22,422 bases of DNA from an uncultured Duganella sp. (GTDB lineage: Bacteria; Pseudomonadota; Gammaproteobacteria; Burkholderiales; Burkholderiaceae). The stretch is from contig CAMLSG010000072.1 of NCBI GenBank assembly GCA_946482635.1, positions 1-22,422 on the forward strand. Reading direction: 5' to 3'. The position numbers and the translations under genes were made by a program. Below the pieces are notes generated by a model. That model did no database searches. It saw only the letters and a list, made by a program, of their open reading frames with translations, and was not told the DNA's origin. Every line of letters starts with the position of its first letter. Position 1 is the stretch's first letter. Of the stretch, positions 21,476 to 22,422 are shown piece after piece.

Positions 21476-22422
21476 ATGTCGAAGCAATCGATGAAGGTGG
21501 GCACCCGGCTGGCGCTGGGCTTTGGCCTGGTACTGGCGCTGATGGCCGGCGTGTCGGGCCTCGGTATCTATAACATGCACCGCATCCACGCCCAGCTTGA
21601 GAAAGTCGTGCAGCTTAATGTGGCGAAGCTGACCTATGTCCAGGATATGTCGGAAGCGGTGCATATCGTCGCCCGTGTGACGCGCACCATGGTGTTGCTG
21701 TCCGATGAAGCGGCGATGCAGCGCGAGCTGCCCAAGATCCAGGCGGCGCGGGCCCAGTACGACAAGGCGCAGGCGGCGCTGGAGGCCTTGCCCGCCACCG
21801 AGGAAGGCAAGGCGATCCGCAGCCGCATCCGCGCCCTGCAGCAGGAAGCGCGTCCGCTGACTGACCAGTTGCTGCAGCTGGCCGCGCAGCACAAGGATGA
21901 AGAAGCGGTGGCCCTGCTGATGCAGAAGGCCGGCCCGGCCACCCAGCGCTGGCAGGATGTGATGGATGAAGACGTGCAGCTCCAACGCCAGCACAATGCG
22001 CGGGATGCCGCCGCAGCTGCCGAAGCCTATGCCGCAGCCCGCGCCCTGATGCTGGCCATGAGCGGCCTGGCGCTGGTAGTGGGCGTGGTTGCCGCCATCC
22101 TGATTGCGCGCCGCCTGCTTGGCCAGTTGGGTGGGGAGCCCGATGTGGCGGCCGAAATCGCGGGCCGCATTGCTGCCGGCGACCTGACCGTGCACGTGGA
22201 GACCCGCAAGGATGACGAAGCAAGCATGATGAAGGCCATGAGCGTGATGCGCGACAGCCTGCTGCGCATCGTGTCCGAAGTGCGGCAGGGGACCGAGACC
22301 ATCAACACTGCCGCGACCCAGATCGCCGCCGGCAACCTGGACTTGTCGTCGCGCACCGAGCAGCAAGCCAGCGCGCTGGAGGAGACCGCATCCTCGATGG
22401 AGGAGCTCACCAGCGCCGTGCG
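21476..22422 (+). CDS. Methyl-accepting chemotaxis protein (partial, runs off the window)
   Basis: The first 315 codons of a chemoreceptor are present; the frame stays open to the edge. Membrane helix 1 spans about 12-32, a four-helix-bundle-type periplasmic domain about 35-190, and membrane helix 2 about 190-212. A HAMP linker (about 213-266) contains the GGEPDVAAEIAGRIAAGDL segment typical of Tsr/Tar-like receptors in betaproteobacteria. The signalling helix begins with LDLSSRTEQQASALEETASSMEEL, the methylation-helix sequence of the family. AAAGGA lies six bases before the ATG. The ligand is unknown. It is divergent from tcyP. Confidence 0.93.
   Translation, partial: MSKQSMKVGTRLALGFGLVLALMAGVSGLGIYNMHRIHAQLEKVVQLNVAKLTYVQDMSEAVHIVARVTRTMVLLSDEAAMQRELPKIQAARAQYDKAQAALEALPATEEGKAIRSRIRALQQEARPLTDQLLQLAAQHKDEEAVALLMQKAGPATQRWQDVMDEDVQLQRQHNARDAAAAAEAYAAARALMLAMSGLALVVGVVAAILIARRLLGQLGGEPDVAAEIAGRIAAGDLTVHVETRKDDEASMMKAMSVMRDSLLRIVSEVRQGTETINTAATQIAAGNLDLSSRTEQQASALEETASSMEELTSAV

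Noticed and set aside
21383..22366. Minus-strand frame opposite the chemotaxis receptor
   Set aside because: The plus strand gives a clear receptor with HAMP and methylation helix and a good ribosome-binding site.
1..22422. CRISPR arrays, tRNA/rRNA genes and insertion sequences
   Set aside because: No regularly spaced direct repeats, no cloverleaf or rRNA stretches, and no transposase-like frame were seen.

Overview
The window looks like the chromosome of a GC-rich betaproteobacterium of the Oxalobacteraceae type (Massilia, Duganella or Janthinobacterium are the closest guesses). The grounds are a PEP-CTERM protein, secreted polysaccharide-degrading enzymes, a GC-biased third codon position and a 4HB-type chemotaxis receptor. 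This is inference from gene content; there is no rRNA or marker gene in the window.

Layout. 1-303: upstream region with operator-like dyads. 304-2607 (+): secreted isoamylase, closed by a strong terminator. 2663-3739 (+): exported beta-lactamase-fold serine hydrolase. 3777-6200 (-): a tight four-gene unit made of a histidine phosphatase, NAD(P)H-hydrate dehydratase (nnrD) and two short Pro/Thr-rich lipoproteins, ending in a terminator at 3743-3773. 6292-6397: two copies of a short palindromic repeat. 6414-10552 (-): a PEP-CTERM protein followed by an 1179-residue enzyme that joins a pectate lyase (PL1) and a pectinesterase (CE8) in one chain, behind a promoter with a GntR-like operator. 10651-17747 (-): a six-gene operon with a HlyD-type adaptor, MacB-type ATPase, two MacB/FtsX-type permeases, a sigma-54 activator and its sensor kinase. 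17886-19969 (-): four small genes of lower GC, including a cyclic-phosphate-processing receiver-like protein, two unknowns and CbrC. 19971-21368 (-): L-cystine symporter TcyP. 21476-22422 (+): methyl-accepting chemotaxis protein cut by the window edge.

How they fit. The isoamylase and the pectinase point to growth on plant starch and pectin. The most informative stretch is the efflux operon. A textbook -24/-12 promoter (17760-17774) lies immediately before its first start codon, a dyad lies about 100 bp further upstream, and the operon's last two genes encode a sigma-54 activator and a sensor kinase. That makes it a self-contained, probably autoregulated export system. The promoter is so close to the ATG that the message would be almost leaderless, and the activator carries GAFTDA instead of GAFTGA.

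A second point of interest is a 39-41 bp palindromic repeat family. One copy sits between the activator and kinase genes and supplies the last residues and the stop codon of the activator. The low-GC block of small genes resembles an orphan immunity or accessory array, but that is inference.
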